This document shows, in pieces, positions 34,905 to 46,785 of a stretch of 64,000 nucleotides of DNA; within the stretch, counting starts at the first letter, position 1, and each line of letters starts with the position of its first letter. Source of the DNA: Tetracentron sinense (lineage: Eukaryota > Streptophyta > Magnoliopsida > Trochodendrales > Trochodendraceae); NCBI GenBank assembly GCA_015143295.1, contig CM026565.1, positions 29,396,052 to 29,460,051 of the forward strand, in the 5' to 3' direction. The notes beneath the pieces were generated by a model. That model was given only the letters and a program-made list of their open reading frames with translations. It did no database searches and was not told where the DNA came from. The translations under genes were made by a program, and so were the position numbers.

Positions 34905-37684
34905 TCGGGCTATTAATGGATTGGATCTTGATCCGATCCGATCCGATCCGATCCGATTAGACGGGATTCTAATTCTTTTATAGATCTGTTGGATCCGATA
35001 TGAATCCAAAATCTTGAATCCGATTATAAACGGATTGGGTTTCGATCTATAATGATCCGATCCAATTAAAATCCGATTTAATTAGATTATAAATAATAAT
35101 TATTATATTGTTATAATCTTACAAATATACTACTTTATTAATCATAATTTTTTTTTATTTTTAAAATTAAAATGTTAGTTTTTAGATGTATTAATGCTAA
35201 TCAGATCGGAACCAAATCTTGAATTAGTAATGAGATTCAGATTCAAATTGATTAATTCATGATCCGACGGATCTCAGATTCGGATCTGTCAGATTCTAAA
35301 TGGATTGTGTGAACATGGATTTTTCTACCCACTTTCACATTTGTGGTTTGACTAAGAGTCGCCATCTATTCATTCTTAGGGATAGGTCCCGGATTGATTT
35401 GGATAAGGCAAATGGTCTATTAGAGTTAGGGTAAGCGGTTCGATTAAGTCCTGGGGAAGGTGTTAGGCATCCCAAGACCCCCATTTTGCAATGGTTACAT
35501 ACTCCCTAAATTTAAGCCAAATTTAATCTCAATATTAATTAAAATATCTAAATGTTTAATCAAATGCTAATCCAAGAAAGAAAGAAAGCTAGATGGGCTA
35601 GGGTCGAACCCGGGTTGGGTTGCCTACGTACTCACATTGGGGTGAGATCAGACCGAGCGTAGTTCTGGTACATGAGCCCGTGCCAAGGCTAAGGGTGCGT
35701 GTGTGTGTGCATAAGGTGGTCAAGGGTCTAGCCTAGGGGCTAGGGTTTAGTTGACCGGGTTGGTCAAGTGCAAGATCTAGGTCTAACCGCGGTTAGAATG
35801 GTGTTAACCATGGTTGAGTAGGCTAACCAAGATCTAGCAAGCATGTTTTTGGTCTTTTGATATTTTTAGATTTTTTTGGTAATTTGAGATTTTGTAATGT
35901 TTTTGTTATTTTGAGATTTTATCATATTCTTTTTTGGATTTTCATATAGGTGGAATTTTGGCAAACTTAACTAAAGTCAAATTTAATTCAAGAGAAAGAC
36001 TAAGGAAAAGTTAGGCTAAAAGATTATATTTAGGACATAAAGAGGGGTGTGCATTGTGAATAGTAAATGGTCTATTGCCAACACCTATTTTGTTGGATTG
36101 GTGTTGATAATAAATCAAATACCATTGTCTTTGATATGAGACATTTTGGATAAAGTCCTCTTTAAGTTCCTAGGTCCTTAAGTCATCATTTATCCATTCA
36201 AAATAGAACATGAAGAAAAAAGAAAGAAATGAAAAAGTGACAAGTGAATAAAATGAAAACTCATCATCTCCTCTCTATGTAGTTCCTTTACACCATTATG
36301 AATGATGTAATGAGATTCAACTATGAAAATTGGAGTGATGATGAGTTTTCCAAATGATTCTAGAAGAAGGACTAGAATCAAAATGAAAAAACAAAATAAA
36401 AAGAGAGGTATAGCCTTAGCTTCCACTCTCTATGGGCCTACCCATATCCACACTAGTGGGTACATATGAAAGAAATAAATATTTACACGAGAGAAAAAAT
36501 AAGACATCTCATTTCTTTTGAGGTGGGGTCCCTCTATACCATTAGATTGGTGTAGAGAGACCCAACTAAACTTGAGAAAAGAAAGGTCTTCCCAAATTAT
36601 TCTAGAAGAAGACTACAAATAAAAAAAAAAGATATGAACTAAAGAAGAAGATAAAGAATAAAAGGAAGAGTGCCTACTCCTCCAAGACTACTTCTTCAAT
36701 GCTCCAAGAGGTGATGAGTTTTTAGAGTCCACAAAGGAAGAGAGTTAGTGAAGAACTCTAGGCTTTTACTCCTAGAATTCTTTACACACTCTAAACCTTG
36801 GCTTCTTCTAACTTTCTTCAAGGCTAAAAAGAAATAAAAGGGGTGAGAGGAGGAAGAGCTAAAGTTTCCTCTTGGGATTTTGGAGGTGGAAGAAATGGCT
36901 TGTGAGGGTCTTGTATTTATAGAGGTTTTAAGAGGTTGTGACAATTTGGTGATTAATAGAGGGTTGGGTGAGAAGAATGGAAGTGATTGGTTGGTCAAAA
37001 TTGATGTGATTAGTGATTGGATAATCAAAAAGGTATGTACTTGATGAGAGGTAATTGGGTGGTCAAAAGAAGTGTAAGAGAATTAATTGTTTTGTAAGAG
37101 GTATAAGAATGAGTTGTAAGAAGTGTAAGAGAGTAAGAGAGGTGATTGGTTAGTCAAAAAGGTGTGTACTTGGTGAGAGATGATTGGGTGGCCAAAAAGG
37201 TGTGTAAACATAAAAATGAGGCTATTTGGGGTTTGAAGAAAAAATAAAAGGTCTTTTGTAGGAAAGTGAAAAGTGGACTTGGGTTAGTGGGTATTGGATA
37301 TGGGTTGAATGGATGTGGGTATGTGGACTAGACCTTATGGATCATGGGTTGTTAGTAGATGGATCATGGGTTATGGTTATTGGACTTTAACTATGGCAAT
37401 TGGGCTTGGGCTATGGTAATTAGGCTTTCGCTAAAGCAATTGAGTTTTGGCTAAGACAATTGGGTAATTAGGCTTGGCTACTTGAGATTGGGTAATGGAA
37501 TTAAGTAATTGGGCTTGATTGAGTTGTTTGAGTACAAGTTTGGCCAAATGGGCTTGGGCCTTGGGTAAACCTTGGAGCATTTGAAGAAGTGGGAAGAGGG
37601 ATAGGGGGTGCAAAAATAGGGTGCTTACAGATTGGATTCAGATCTAGGCAGATCCGATCCAAATCCAATTCATTTACAATCCTA
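34905..37684. mobile_element. hAT-type MITE split by solo LTR 3
   Basis: Perfect 8-bp target copies GTCACGTC lie at 34897-34904 and 37685-37692. The ends TCGGGCTATTAATG and (inverted) TAGGATTGTAAATG are an imperfect terminal pair. The arms are rich in GGATCCGAT, including four tandem GATCC/GATCCG units at about 34930. Excluding the nested LTR it is about 453 bp. Confidence 0.75.
35308..37629 (-). mobile_element. Long solo LTR 3 (2322 bp)
   Basis: The plus-strand ends are TGTGAACATGG and GGGTGCTTACA, flanked by perfect pentamers GATTG (35303-35307 and 37630-37634). The left 410 bp carry the shared module (GAGTCGCCATCTATTC, GGGGAAGGTGTTAGGCATCC, GGGTCGAACCCGGGTTGGG, GATCAGACCGAGCGTAG). A minus-strand TATA box CTATAAATAC at 36913-36922 is identical to that of solo LTR 4. 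The interior is distinct from the others. Open frames at 36190-36426 and 36696-37028 are LTR sequence. Confidence 0.85.
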
Positions 37685-37689
37685 GTCAC

Positions 37690-38405
37690 GTCTGCTTTTA
37701 GCATTTGGTCTATGATTTCCACCAAAGGGAATGAGATTTGGTCTGCCCCTCGCCAAACCAAAATTGTTTAGCCTATGCTCTACAGGCTGCCATGTGTTCA
37801 TTTTAATACTCATTAATTATGGTTAAGATTCACTCATCTCTAAGATTCATACATATAACCTTGGTTTTTAGAAAAAAATAAAATAAAAAATAAACCCTAG
37901 AGTTAAAATTTCGTAATTATCTATATTACTACTATAAAACACAGTTAAATCGTCCCTTTGAATTCCCCGTATGGATTCCTTTTTGATGACAAGTAAATAT
38001 TCTCTTCTTCGGTGAGGCCAAGTCAGCAAATACTCTTTTCCATTTAACTCCCACGTTTCCAAAATCCAAGGGACAGCACAACCGCCCCTCCCCTCACGCA
38101 TGTTATAATGATGGTTTCTTTCTCTTTCTTCCATCATTTCACGTGTATTCTCTCTTCCATTCATCTTCCATGGCCGTTTCCAAAAACTAAGAGATCGAGC
38201 AGCGCCACATCTCTGTCATTAACCTCCCCCTTTATGCCCACACGTTACAAATTTCTAACACCTCTTTTCTCTCCCAACGCTGCATACTCTCTTGCCCCTT
38301 TATCTTCTCTTCTGTGGTCGTCTTTTGGTCGTTCCCCTCTTTCCTGTTTCTACTCCTCGCCTAAAGCATACACGAAGCTTATCATTTTTTATTGTCTTCT
38401 ATTTC
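37690..38405. other. Module remnant and CT-rich sequence
   Basis: 37790-37900 holds one GTTAAG half-module (ATTATGGTTAAGATTCACTC). 38100-38400 is CT-rich and non-repetitive, like a 5' leader, and lies just upstream of the AP2 remnant. No start codon with a credible frame into that remnant is seen. Confidence 0.45.
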
Positions 38406-38407
38406 TG

Positions 38408-38652
38408 ACTCAATTGAAGATGCCGAGATGAGGGATCCTCGAAGAGCTGATCGAGTTTGTATTGGCACGTACAATACCGCAGAAGACGCTGCTCATGCTT
38501 ACGACATTGGAACTTTTGTGGGGCTCAAGCACAGCTCAATTTCCCGTTTCCTGATAACAACAGAGAAGATCAAAACATTCAAACCAGAGAACAATTATAG
38601 CCCAATCATTAACAGAAGCAGTGGTAGCAGAAAAAGGTCACGCAGCCATTGA
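38408..38652 (+). pseudogene. AP2/ERF DNA-binding domain fragment
   Basis: The frame encodes EMRDPRRADRVCIGTYNTAE followed by DAAHAYD, which is the second half of an AP2/ERF domain (normally A-E-I-R-D-P, then R-V-W-L-G-T-[YF], then A-A-x-A-Y-D). AP2/ERF proteins are plant transcription factors that bind GCC-box or DRE sites. The first strand of the domain (YRGVR and WGK) is absent upstream. The conserved Trp of RVWLG reads Cys, and the C-terminal KAKLNFP-type end has decayed. It then runs for about 45 residues of basic tail to a stop. The first in-frame ATG is at 38428. It is most likely a truncated pseudogene, though a split gene with a distant first exon cannot be excluded. Confidence 0.7.
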
Positions 38653-41065
38653 AGAAGCTCATATATCTCTGGCAGAAAAAAGGGGTGGTGTTAATATAAA
38701 TTAATTGGGAGAATTCAAGTCAAAATGGAGTGCACTCGAGACAAATGAGGATTCGCTGCACCCTGCCTCGCTTCAAAGAGACGTGATTGGGGGGGTTGGG
38801 GTTTGGCAGAAATCCTAAACCCAACCGTGTCCCTGCCTTGTTGCAGCGAGCGTCTGTCTTTCAGTGGATCATCGTTTACTTGAGACAATAACTGCACAGC
38901 TCTCAAATCTTTTTGTTTTGTTTGAGTCATGCCACGGGTCCTCTTCTTCCCTTTGGATAATTTTTTTTTTATATAATTAATTATTTAATAAGAGATCTCT
39001 TATATGGGAATTCAACTAGTTGGGATTGTCTTAAAATTCATTCTAATTGCAATTTTATTGACCAAATGGTGATTCCAACAGCCCTGACTGTATGCTATAT
39101 TTCCTCCACCCAGAGATTAGCAGTCACACTTCCTCATAGGAGTGAGTATAACTAAGGTAACTCCCATCCTATTAAGTTCCCATGAGCTGTATTATTTAAT
39201 TGCATTGATTGGTGCTTAGGCATCCATGCCCTCATGGTTCTATAACTTCTTGTCCAGGTGGCTATGGTAGGCATGAATCTGCAAAAACAAGGGACATTTC
39301 TCATAAACAAGATTTCATTGACAAAAGAAAATCTATAAGTCATGATAGAAGCGGGAAAAGAGAATGAGAAATTGAGATTTGGCATACGCTACGATAGCTA
39401 GGAGTAGCGTACACTGCTCCTTAAGGTAATCGTTCGGGCTCCTTGCAATCATATGGGTTATCAAAGAAATTAAGGACAAAAACATCCATGTTTTTTTTAG
39501 TTGATTGTTGATTTTCTACCTATTTGTTATTGTGGTTAGTTTCTCTTAATATAAAATTTAATCTTATACTGTTGATTGTTGATTTAATAGTTTGATCTTA
39601 ATTTTGGCTCCGAGCATCGCAAGGACTTGATCATCCCCCAGGCCACCTATCTACTGATCAGATGACTCCTAACCATCCCATCTTTCACATTCTTGTGGAT
39701 TGTTAAAAAAAAAAACGAGATGACAATCCAGGAAAATGTCAATATGTTTGAGGCTAGGATCATTTGTTTGGGTAGATTTTTGGCCTAGAAGGTGTCTTTG
39801 TGGCAGCCATCAAAGGTGAGTCTCAGTAATCGCTTCTTCACCACACATTTCTGTGTGTGGGTTGCTGTACCATATGCACCTTAGTGCATTGCTAGGCATC
39901 CCTGCAATCAGCCCAATAGATAATTCATTTTTCTTCTTCTGAAACATCCAAGTTAATTTTTTTTGTAGGAGATTTACTGTCGGAGCACCGGAAGCGGAGG
40001 AAATCTGTTAGACTATCTATAGAAGGTAATTAAGAATGTACATTGTTGCAACTTAAAGTTCTTCCCCACTGGTTAGTATTGGTCTTGAGGATTAATTTAG
40101 TCATGTGGCCAATGTGCCTTATGCTGCTTTCCTTCATATTTTTAAAATTTGATTGTCACATTCCAAACCTTTCTTTTTTATTTCCAAATTTAGCTTGGTT
40201 GAGACACTGAAAGCACTCCAACTTAACTTAAGTAGGGTTGTGTCCCTTATTGGCACAAGCAGCATAAGGCACCCTTTTGTTTTGACATTTCTGTCATACA
40301 CTCTTTTCTTTTGACATTTCAAATTTCAATACATTGCTCGGGCTTCTTACTAGTACTACCTTAAAGCAGTTGGGTATACATGTGTCATGTGTAGAGGAGC
40401 TTTAGAGATTGTTAAACCCACCTTCCCTTTTGGGTGAGAGTGTTTTGTATAGAGGATCACATGTAACAGTCACCCCAATAAATTTTGTAAACCTCATATC
40501 TCTTCTCTCTTTATGTCTCTGCCGTTTTAAACCCCACCTTTCACCTCCTCTACCGCCTGTTATATATTTCTATCGAGGGAGCATATGTAACGTCACCCTT
40601 ATAATCATGTCTATTTAAAGGGTTGTAACTCTTTTGAGTACTAAAAAAAAAAGCTTGCACCTCTGTTTTTCTTCTTAAACATCTCAATACTCCTCTTTCC
40701 CGCTACCTCTAGATATGGAGCTCTTGAACCAGAAAGGTAAGAATGTTCTGGCCTACGCTTTCTATTTATTTCTTGCCATATATGCAGAGACAGATAACAG
40801 CTAGCTCCTCAAAATCCACCGTAGATTCCATGACTCTGAGAGATTTCCAGAATTGGGGTTCTTACCACTAACGCCAAGTATTACCATACAAAGCCCACCA
40901 TCTCATGCCGTATGTTGATTTGAGAGTGGGCGGTTAAGGGGTGGTGAGGAGAGAGAGTGAGGACGATATGGGGGAATGAGGTGGAATGTAGATTAAAGCA
41001 ATTGACAGCAACCCTGTTGTAGCCTGGCCTACAGTAGGTAGCCTATTGGTCTACTCCACTAGCCT
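38653..41065. other. Intergenic, no gene recognised
   Basis: This is unique-looking sequence with short open frames only. A 16-bp inverted pair GTGCCTTATGCTGCTT (40109) and its inverse (about 40257-40272) could fold into a hairpin of about 165 nt. A short direct repeat (ATCACATGTAACAGTCACCC at about 40457 and a similar stretch near 40580) lies in a pyrimidine-rich region. No domain is seen. It has no counterpart in unit 1. Confidence 0.45.
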
Positions 41066-41070
41066 ATTGG

Positions 41071-41236
41071 CCCAGTGGTAGTGTATCTCCCATTTGGGGA
41101 GGGAAGACTCGTGTTCGAGTCCTTGGTGTGGCTGTTGACGCCGACCATGTGTTGAGTTCTAACCCTGCTGACAGTCCTAACCCCTGACATAGTTAGTTAA
41201 CAAATTAGTCCTACCAAAAAAAAAAAAAAAAAAAAA
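41071..41236 (+). mobile_element. tRNA-derived SINE, poly-A tailed
   Basis: An A box CCCAGTGGTAGTGTATC at the 5' end, a B box GTGTTCGAGTCC about 40 bp downstream, and a run of more than 20 A residues at the 3' end. The layout is the same as the SINE at 12808-12966. The target duplication is unclear because the upstream sequence repeats AGCCTATTGG. Confidence 0.8.
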
Positions 41237-41437
41237 TCTACAACTTTTAATATGTACTTTAATCAATTTAAATTTAAAATATTAATTTAAACTTATATTT
41301 TTTTTCTTTACATTTCCGTGCATCCCACGCTTAGATGGTTTTCGCATGGGCAAGGGCCAGAGTGCCAGACCAATTCCGATCCCATATGTCCCCTCTTGCA
41401 GCTGATTAGATAAAGGACACGTTTAAACATTTTATCT

Positions 41438-41974
41438 AGTAAGGGATACGGGTACGATACGATACGATACAGGTATGGGTACGGTGATACGACAGAACTT
41501 AAAAAAAAGGATACGGATACGGCTAGGATACGTCTGTAATTTTAAAAAATAAAAATAATAATACTATATTTTGTATTATAATTACAAAATAACCATTGGT
41601 TCGGTTGTGCTTATGTATAAAAAAGACCATGTCCATGCAAAAGCAAAAGAAATCGGGTCATCTCATCATCCACTAAGCAAAAAAGAAAGTCATCATATCA
41701 TCCACTAAGCAAAATATAAAGAAGATCATGTTTATGCAAAAACAAAAGAAATAGGGTCACACCCCCGGGTCTCCAAAAAAAAATAAAATTCATGTTCGTT
41801 TCTCGGCCGTATCCATGCTGTATTGGAGCAGTATCTGAAATAAATTTTTTTTTTAATTAACCGGATACATCTCAGCCATATCCCGTACGTATCCTACCGT
41901 ACTGGAGGCATATCAATATCCTATACATATCCGATATGGTACGAGGACTTATTTGAAGTATCTGAGCTTTCTAG
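41438..41974. mobile_element. GATACG-rich insertion with 10-bp target duplication
   Basis: CATTTTATCT occurs at 41428-41437 and 41975-41984, bounding 537 bp rich in GGATACGG/CCGTATCC words in inverted halves around an AT-rich centre. Unit 1 has a single CATTCTATCT-like site at about 11325 with no insertion, which supports the borders. Terminal inverted repeats are weak, so the superfamily is uncertain. Confidence 0.65.
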
Positions 41975-42169
41975 CATTTTATCTTGAAAATGAATTCTTA
42001 CAACATTTTATAGTTAATCCGTGTATCAACCATGAAGGATTCTGAGGTATCTAGGCATGTTTTTTTTGGTTATGTAGCTGCGACTTGTTGATTATGAAGT
42101 AACGGTGAGGATAGGCGAATGTGCCACATGGATATATAGAATTTCCTGTTCACAGTTTCAGATTCACAT

Positions 42170-43818
42170 TGTGTTTTAAACCCCGAATTTACCCGGCAGA
42201 TCGGACGGGTTAACCCGTGAATCGGACTTCTTCATCCGGTTGGCTCGGGTTAAATGTCTAACTTGGAACAAACCAGTTCAAACTGCTTGACTCGGCAAGA
42301 TCCATGTAACCTGGATAATTTTCTTTAAACCACTTAGGTCACTGCATAACCTAAATTTATACCTTTCAAAATCTATAATGCTTAGCTAGGTCTATGGGCT
42401 CTGATTGGAAACCTAAAATTGAAAATAAAATACTTAATTAATGATTATTCAATAGAAAAAATTATAGGAAACAAATATGTAGGTTTTGTTACAAAACCCT
42501 TATGGAAAGAAGAAGAATATGTATATACATATAAAGAAAGTGAAGACGAGGGAGTCTTTAATTGACTGACATTGTTTTTATAAGAATATTTATTAGTATT
42601 AAAAAAAAGGGTGGTGTTACGCGCACCCCAAATTTTGATGAATAAACACCATAGGTTAAAAAACGATAATTTAGGTACTGAATAGACTATAATACCCTTT
42701 ATTTATCTTCTCCAACCTCTGTCATTTTCTCGTTTTTTCCAAAATGTGTTTCTTGCACCATTAATGATAGTACAATGGGTGCACCCAAGTAATGGAGTAA
42801 TGCTGGTCGGCAGGAAGTTTCAGCTTGATTGGCTTGGTTTCTGAGTTCAGCCTTATTATTCTGCTCGGGCTGGTTTTGGACATTGATGATTACTGGATGT
42901 GCTTTGGATTATGTACGCCAAGTTGAATAAATCCAATTGATTGGCAAACTTTGTTTAATAAACTAGATAGTTGTTTCAATCAGGTTCCAACTTCAGTCTT
43001 TCATTTTGAGTTTTCCAGTCTTGCCCTTTGAAAACTGTGACAGTGCCTGTCTTTAAAAAATCTCTCTAGAGTATTTTTCTATAATCTATCTCAAACTGTT
43101 TGTAGTATTTTCCAAATGAAGAATACGCTAAGAAGGTTTTGGTATTTAATGAACGAAAATGAGAACTGAATGAGAGGTATTGCGTCTATTAACAAAGTCG
43201 CAATTGAGTTATTTTCTCTCTTCTACGACAGCGTTCTGAGGCCATGTTGATTTTAGATCTTGCTGTTACTCGTGCTACAGAATAATATACAAACACTCTG
43301 AACTGGCGGATGTCAATATGATAAGATATCCTAATATTAAACAGATTGCAATCCTTTCCTAGCAAGAGTGCCTTCCCATTTGGGGTAAGACCAAGTTCCA
43401 GCCATAACTGACTGGAAATGGTATGTTTGTTTTGAAAGCAAGAACAAAGGCTTTGATAGAAATGTGAGGAGGTTGTGAAAATGAGTAGCAGCTGAAGAAA
43501 AGCCGGGGTTGGGGCGGCTGCTATTCCCAAAGGGGTTGCCACGGTTTCGTAGGAAAAAAAGGGAAGATGAAGAGGAAAATAAAGAAAGGTATTATTGTCA
43601 TTTACAATTTATTTTCACTTTTGGTGTTTATTCATCATATAATAGGGTGCAGGTAACACCACCCTAAAAAAATTCTATTATTATTATTATTATTATTATT
43701 ATATTAGTATTAACTATATATATATGACATTACTTGACGTAAATAAGTACACCCAACTTACCCAATGGTTTGGACCAACTTGCTCCCTAGACTGTCTTGT
43801 CTGGTTTTTAAAACATCT
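42170..43818. mobile_element. Insertion with 9-bp target duplication, enclosing a MULE
   Basis: GATTCACAT occurs at 42161-42169 and 43819-43827. The ends TGTGTTTTAAACC and (inverted) AGATGTTTTAAAAACC form a short terminal pair. The left part is GC-rich with AACCCGG words. The element at 42609-43664 was inserted later. Unit 1 shows the uninterrupted target (TTAGATTCACATGT at about 13126-13139). Confidence 0.65.
42609..43664. mobile_element. Mutator-like element, candidate Pack-MULE (1056 bp)
   Basis: Terminal inverted repeats start GGGTGGTGTTACG and extend about 45 bp with interruptions, sharing GATGAATAAACACCA. Flanks TAAAAAAAA (42600-42608) and TAAAAAAAT (43665-43673) are a 9-bp target duplication with one mismatch. 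The interior (about 42800-43550) is non-repetitive, less AT-rich and gene-like. An open frame of 117 codons runs on the minus strand (43542-43189) with a hydrophobic Ala/Leu-rich start. No transposase is visible. Gene-fragment capture is inferred from composition only, and the source gene is not recognised. Confidence 0.6.
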
Positions 43819-43829
43819 GATTCACATCT

Positions 43830-44115
43830 AGCTATTTTAGTTTGAGCAGTGATTAGTGGACCTGGGGTCCACTACTTAACTTGCCACTGTGTCCTCCTAT
43901 CCTTTTTAACATCTCTTTAACCCTAATTAAGCTTAATTAAATTAAAGTTAAGATTATTGTTTTTTTTTTTTCTTTCTAAAAACAAAGGTTGCTACTTGTT
44001 AAGGGTGAGTGAATCTGAACCATGTTAGTGAATATTAAAAAATGGGGCGGGGACCAATGAGGACGGGCCATTTTGTTACATAATGGAAAAACTGTGGATA
44101 TGTTAAGCATTTTCA
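43830..44115. repeat. GTTAAG-type module remnant
   Basis: A short foldback half: ACCCTAATTAAGCTTAATT, then TTTTCTTTCTAAAAACAAAGG, then AAGGGTGAGTGAATC. The phrase GGGACCAATGAGGACGGGCC near 44050 recurs at 55225-55250, so the two are copies of one repeat. Confidence 0.5.
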
Positions 44116-44259
44116 TTTCATTTTGGTTAAATTACACTTACCTCTCCCGAGGTTTGACGAAATTACAGAGATCTCCCCTCTTGTTTCAGAAATAACACTG
44201 CTCTCCCCTGCAGTTCAATTGTCAATAACAGATTCCCCTTCTCCTTCTGTATGTATCTT

Positions 44260-44300
44260 GTTACTAACCCAAAGGGTTGGGGACCCCCCAATTCCAAAAA
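44260..44300 (+). mobile_element. SINE 3'-end fragment
   Basis: ACCCAAAGGGTTGGGGACC followed by an A-rich run matches the 3' body of the SINE-like sequence at 11424-11594. Only the end is present. Confidence 0.5.
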
Positions 44301-44799
44301 AAAATGGATAGATTTTGATGATGTCGTGCTTTAAATAATTTAAAATTTCTAAAGTGTCCCTAAAATACTTAGTTATATAATACTCTCTTTGTTATTAATT
44401 AACTTTAAAATGTCTATGCTTCATAAGCGTGCAAGAGTCTCACAAAGAGGCCACGAATCTGGAGGACCATTATTTTCATTTTCTTTTCAGGAATAATAAA
44501 CACTCAACATCATGTATATACTTAGATTAACTGTTAGACTAGATGTCGTTAAAGGCTAATGAGTTTAGATATTTACAAACGGCTTAGAATGAGGTGTATG
44601 ACTGCTATTACTTTTTTCATATCCAACGTCTTATATTTAGGTGGAAGTTTAGTAACGTCTTATTTTTATAAATCCTTATTGTTGGCCCCACAATTAATTT
44701 TTATTTATTTTTATACTTGGCCTCCTCAATTTTTTTGGTACTATATAATATAGTGGTCCTCCCAATTTTTTTTGTCATATATATAGTGGGCCCCCAAAT

Positions 44800-45075
44800 G
44801 GAGTCCCCTTATGCCTTTGAGGTTGTCACATGTCCCTATTGACACCTCTTAACTATGGTTAAAATTTACCCCATCTTAGGGTTTACTCACTTATCCATAG
44901 TTTTAGAAAAAAAATATTTAAATAATTTTAACCTTTGGAGTAAGTGAATTTTAAACTAGGGTTCGAAAAGAAATTTGATATATTTTTTAAAACCAAGGAT
45001 AGGTGGGTGAATCTTAACCACAATTAAGGGGTATTAATAGTGACACATGGCGACCTCAAAGGCATTACCGGGAAA
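44800..45075. mobile_element. Foldback MITE (about 275 bp), GTTAAG family
   Basis: The left half has ATGCCTTTGAGGTTGTCAC and TTAACTATGGTTAAAATTTA. The right half has the inverse: CTTAACCACAATTAAGGGG and CGACCTCAAAGGCATTACC. The centre is AAAAATATTT-rich. It is homologous to the split element at 13308-22092. The outer ends and target duplication are not certain. Confidence 0.7.
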
Positions 45076-45079
45076 AAAA

Positions 45080-45875
45080 AATTTCCAAAATAAAAAAACT
45101 ACCCCAAAAATATTTTTCTCGAGGGCTATGCCCCCGAATTCCATACCCTCAAATCAAATGTTTTTTATACATGTATTTTGCCTCCCCCCCAATGAAAAAT
45201 TCCTGGCTCCGCCCCTGAGTAACGTACACCAGAACTATAGTATCTTCATTCTCTATAGTAAATAGGTAGCCTTTCTTGTGTTTTCACCCCATTTCCGAAA
45301 GAGAGAACCACATCTATGCGAGGATTATAAAGGAGAAAGAGGAAACTTAGTTGTAGAAATTTCAATGGCAACGAAGACGAGAAACCTAAGTTGTTGCAGA
45401 CAATAATGGCACTCAATCTTCGGCATAAGCAGATAAGTAAAACTGATCTCTTTTCTTCAATCGTTTCATTTCTCTGCAACTTAAAAGCTGAAATGAAAAC
45501 CGAGAAAATTACTTATTTTTTCTTTCTAATATCAATTTTTTATCTGGTGGATATTTTTTTTCGTGTCCAATTTCCCGCGATAAAAATGGTCGAAAAGCCA
45601 TGCTCATCTGGGCCGGAGTGGCAACAGAGAAGACCATCATGACCAAGCCCACAGCCCACCGCTACAATCAGCCAATAACACAGCCATGCATGCACCACAT
45701 GCGATGGAGCAATTGACACCTATCCACTTATCCACCCATAGCAACCCCGAAGCTATCATGAAACCTCGGTTTGTTAGAGACCACCCAGCTACTCCAAGAT
45801 CTTCTTCACCCCTGCAAAGCGTCCGCTTTTAAATGAGTTACCTGTCTCACACTAATAATGCATTTGGTTATATTC
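45080..45875. other. Intergenic within FB5, no gene recognised
   Basis: An open frame at 45391-45642 and its opposite-strand shadow lack any domain. 45640-45840 is less AT-rich but shows no gene structure. Confidence 0.4.
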
Positions 45876-46056
45876 GAAAGGGGTTTTTGCATTTCAGTTG
45901 TTGTGTTCTAGCAGCTTTGCAAATACACTATTATGAATAACAGTTTTGCAGATTAACTCATGGTTTGGGACCGTTAGACAAACAACCTTAGTCCTTAGTT
46001 TCCTTATATTAGATAATATAATTTTGTAATAAAATGAATGAGATACAGTGTATCAT

Positions 46057-46293
46057 TAATGAGAAATTAATTCATTATTAATAATTTTGGATGATTTACA
46101 AGAACCCTAAGAGGGTTTAAATAATATTCCAAGACTCCTAATATAGAAAGATCTCTCAAAGATAATCCAAATCTTACCATATCTAATCAAATCCTAAATT
46201 GAAACTTAATTGATACTATCTAAAACTTAATTGATACACAGATAATGATACAGTGTATCTCATTCATTTTATTACAATAATATATTTCTAATA
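46057..46293 (-). repeat. 3' LTR of the TRIM-like element
   Basis: Pairs with 46786-47023. Its inner end touches the polypurine tract. Its outer end touches the inverted 50-bp stub instead of the target duplication. Confidence 0.85.
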
Positions 46294-46785
46294 TTCTCCC
46301 TCAAACACATGTGGATTGAAAATCTTCATGGGTTTGCCGTAACTTAGATACTCCCTTTGTGCATAAAGAGTTAAAACAGCTAACTGTGCTTGGTAGTCAC
46401 CGCCAATCTGTGAAGTCTATCTATGTCGCATCCCACTCATTTGTATGAGTCTGTCGGAGCCGGTAGGCCATTAGATCGAGCTGTCATGATTGTCTCCCCA
46501 AAGCACCAGAAGAATAATTTGCAATGTGAAGAAAAGCTCTCATCAGAGAGGTCTTCAATAAAATAAAAAGAGATACACTTATTACGGCAGACATCAAAGA
46601 GAATTAAAAAAAAAAAACTAGACCAACCATGCTAACATTTATGGTGGCTTTGATAGTAGGAAAACAAGAAAGAGAATGGAGAAACTTAAATTCCGACTGG
46701 CGGCGACAGTGCCACCTACCGAAAACACGTAATGAAATGAAAGAAAGAAAAAATTACTACAGGCAGATCACCCGCTCTGATACCA

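Noticed and set aside
41100..41125. tRNA gene suggested by GTGTTCGAGTCC
   Set aside because: There is no cloverleaf around it. A and B box spacing with a poly-A tail identifies a SINE.
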